A DNA stretch of 26,949 bases, from positions 1-26,949 of IMG/VR virus record IMGVR_UViG_3300045836_000276; one strand, written 5' to 3'. Made by a program: the position numbers and the translations under genes. Origin of the DNA: a virus. The notes under the pieces are model-generated. The model was not told the DNA's origin. It worked only from the letters and a program-made list of their open reading frames with translations, and made no database searches. How positions within the stretch are numbered: the stretch's first letter is position 1; every line of letters starts with the position of its first letter. Shown here piece after piece: positions 25,440 to 26,949 of the stretch.

Positions 25440-25463
25440 GGGCGATATCGTTGTGAATCGCCC
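25440..25463 (+). terminator. Hairpin between the nuclease and ssDNA-binding-like genes
   Basis: GGGCGAT (25440-25446) pairs with ATCGCCC (25457-25463), a 7-bp stem around a 10-base loop. It lies just after the nuclease stop and 58 bases before the next start. It could be an attenuator or processing site that adjusts the level of the downstream gene. No T-tract follows. Confidence 0.35.
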
Positions 25464-25521
25464 AGTATGTCAAGCAGTTTACATACCTATACGCATTAAC
25501 GAGACACAAAAGGAGACCAGC

Positions 25522-25926
25522 ATGACCGCAGTCGCCGACCCGTTCGCCGCCCCGTCCGCCGGGGTGAAGATCACGGAGTTCAAGGGCTGCCTGCTCCTGT
25601 TCACGCCGCTGGCCTACGTCACCGACATCGAGACCAAGTTCGGCAAGACCGACGCGGTCGAGTCGGACGTCGTGGTCCTCGACGGCAAGGACAAGGGCGA
25701 GCGGATCGACAACGTCCGCATCTTCCAGGCGAACCTCGTGGGCGCCCTCAAGCACCGCATCGGGAAGACCCCCGGCATGGTGCTCGGTCGCCTCGGCACC
25801 GTCCCGAACAAGAAGGACGCGGAGGGCAAGCCGGTGTGGGTGCTGGAGCAGCCCACCGAGCAGGACAAGCAGGCCGCCCGCGACTACCTCGCCAAGGCGA
25901 CCGCCCCGAAGGACCCGTTCGCCTGA
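25522..25926 (+). CDS. Possible ssDNA-binding protein, 134 aa
   Basis: ATG 25522 is preceded by AAAGGAG. The body (VKITEFKGCLLLFTPLAYVTDIETKFGKTDAVESDVVVLDGKDKGERIDNVRIFQANLVGALKHRIG, about 15-80) is beta-rich with basic patches, which fits an OB-fold. The tail APKDPFA ends in an acidic-Pro-Phe tip like that of SSB proteins, and MTAVADPF begins the chain. It sits between a nuclease and a primase, as phage SSB genes often do. It is a good candidate but no decisive motif exists. Confidence 0.55.
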   Translation: MTAVADPFAAPSAGVKITEFKGCLLLFTPLAYVTDIETKFGKTDAVESDVVVLDGKDKGERIDNVRIFQANLVGALKHRIGKTPGMVLGRLGTVPNKKDAEGKPVWVLEQPTEQDKQAARDYLAKATAPKDPFA

Positions 25927-25957
25927 TCGGCGAGCGGAGCGCTACAGCTGCATGAGA

Positions 25958-25988
25958 CGCCCCGGCCTAAGTCAAGTAGGCCGGGGCG
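25958..25988 (+). terminator. Strong hairpin after the ssDNA-binding-like gene
   Basis: CGCCCCGGCCTA (25958-25969) pairs perfectly with TAGGCCGGGGCG (25977-25988), a 12-bp stem around a 7-base loop. It lies 31 bases after the stop and 68 before the next start. No T-tract; likely a GC-rich actinobacterial terminator. Confidence 0.62.
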
Positions 25989-26056
25989 CCGCATCCGATC
26001 CAAACCGTCCTTCGCCCGCCGTGCAAGCACCCGGGCCCGCGTGATGCGAGGTGGCT

Positions 26057-26949
26057 GTGTCAACGGGTGAGATCGAGCCAGGCTGGGACGCCCTGCCGAT
26101 CGCCCCCGAACACGCCGCGTACCTGGACGGACACGGCATCGAGTCCTCGGTCGCCGCACAGCACGGCCTGCGCAGCATCACCGACGTCGACCAACTCCCC
26201 GAAGAGTTCGCGCACCACGGCCAGGACGCGCTTCCCGCCCTGCTCTACCCCTGGACCGAGCCGGACGGCACCGTGCGCCGGCAACTGCGCGTCCCGGATC
26301 AGCGGATCAAGGACGGCTCCGGTCGGTGGGCGAAATACCTATGGGGGAAGGACGCCGCGGCCAAGCTCTGGGCCGCCCGGCCGGTCGACGGCGCGTCCCG
26401 GATGCTGATCGTGGAAGGTACCAAGCAGACGCTCGCCGCCGCCTCCCACGCCCCGGCCGACACGGCGGTCTACGGCATCGGCGGCTGCCGGATGTGGTCG
26501 CAGGACGGCGTGCCGACCCCGCACCTGGCCGTGGCCGAAGGCCTCGACGTTTTCGTCATCCTCGACGCGGACGCGGCGACCAATCTTGAGGTCTACAACG
26601 CCGGCATCTCGCTGCTCGGCGCGCTGACCGACCAGGGCGCGGCCAGCGTGCGGTTCGTGCGCCTGTCGGCCGGGAAGAAGGCAGGCCTCGACGACGTGCT
26701 CGGCGCGCAGCCGCGCGAGCGGCGCGCTGCGATGCTCGCCAACATGATCGACAAGACGGTCAAGGCCGGGGTGAAGGCGACCCGTCCCGCCGACACCAAG
26801 CCGAAGGCGCAGCGCCGGTCCTCCGCTCCCCTCTCCCAGGACGACGGACGCCCGGTCCTGGTCGTCAACGGCGACAAGCTCAAGGTCATCACACAGCTGA
26901 CAACGGCCCTGAAAGAGCGCTGGTCCGGCGACACGTTGTTCAACTACGG
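26057..26949 (+). CDS. TOPRIM-domain primase-like protein, N-terminal part (runs off right edge)
   Basis: Translation starts at GTG 26057, with GAGG five bases upstream, and stays open to the end (297 codons). After an N-terminal region with PEHAAYLDGHGI and a YPWTEPDGTVRRQLRVP beta segment, the TOPRIM fold appears: MLIVEGTKQTLAA (E120), then YGIGGCRMW and FVILDADAATN (D170, D172). DUF3854-type TOPRIM primases of phages and plasmids have this order and often carry a helicase domain after it. The last visible residues, RPVLVVNGDKLKVITQL, may lead into that domain. Expected role is priming of DNA replication. Confidence 0.78.
   Translation, partial: MSTGEIEPGWDALPIAPEHAAYLDGHGIESSVAAQHGLRSITDVDQLPEEFAHHGQDALPALLYPWTEPDGTVRRQLRVPDQRIKDGSGRWAKYLWGKDAAAKLWAARPVDGASRMLIVEGTKQTLAAASHAPADTAVYGIGGCRMWSQDGVPTPHLAVAEGLDVFVILDADAATNLEVYNAGISLLGALTDQGAASVRFVRLSAGKKAGLDDVLGAQPRERRAAMLANMIDKTVKAGVKATRPADTKPKAQRRSSAPLSQDDGRPVLVVNGDKLKVITQLTTALKERWSGDTLFNY

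Noticed and set aside
1-26949. CRISPR array, rRNA, insertion sequence or transposase
   Set aside because: No regularly spaced identical repeats with unique spacers, no rRNA-like stretch and no transposase motif or terminal inverted repeats were seen.

Overview
The window reads as a stretch of a temperate tailed phage, or a prophage, of a high-GC actinobacterium, most likely a Streptomyces-like host. The sequence is GC-rich with strong third-position GC. GTG starts are frequent and neighbouring genes overlap by 4 bases (ATGA/GTGA) again and again. Large terminase, portal, tyrosine integrase with a small excisionase-like protein, helicase, RecB/Cas4-type nuclease and TOPRIM-type primase genes are all present, together with small zinc-knuckle and HTH proteins of the kind seen in actinophages. 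No clear chromosomal host gene was found.

Layout. (1) Positions 10929 to 1 hold a long leftward operon: RHH and HTH regulators, a VIT/CCC1-like membrane protein, about a dozen small proteins including an HTH small-terminase candidate, an Ig-like domain protein, the large terminase (4626-2875) and the portal (443 to beyond the left edge). (2) Positions 444-2874, between terminase and portal, carry rightward cassettes on the opposite strand: a tRNA-Ile(UAU), a two-gene unit and a PAPS-reductase-superfamily gene, each with its own promoter. Near-identical hairpins separate them. (3) Positions 11216-17787 hold a rightward operon of small genes, among them an RsbW-like ATPase, an actinophage HTH protein, a one-helix membrane peptide, a MerR-like HTH and a MazG-like protein. 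(4) Positions 17826-21144 hold a terminator, a divergent GntR/STAS pair, a small gene, a leftward excisionase-like gene and a rightward tyrosine integrase. (5) Positions 21137-26949 hold small zinc and membrane proteins, a tRNA-like element, then the replication and recombination genes (SF2 helicase, PD-(D/E)XK nuclease, possible ssDNA-binding protein, TOPRIM primase running off the right edge).

The most striking signal is a 15-bp partly dyad-symmetric motif, TTGACAnATAGTCAC, in eleven copies. It supplies the -35 hexamer of at least seven promoters (upstream of the tRNA, the cassettes, the right operon, the 143-aa gene, the excisionase, and the tRNA-like/helicase unit). This looks like a phage-wide repressor regulon comparable in layout to the stoperators of mycobacteriophage L5 or the dispersed operators of phiC31. 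A second dispersed family, GGAGG/CCTCC hairpins (consensus near GGAGGATTCCGnAATCCTCCG), lies within about 70 bp of many gene starts in both operons. Because phage genes continue on both sides of the integrase, the sequence more likely shows the unintegrated phage form, or an attachment site elsewhere. Family assignments come from reading motifs by eye; no database search was run.
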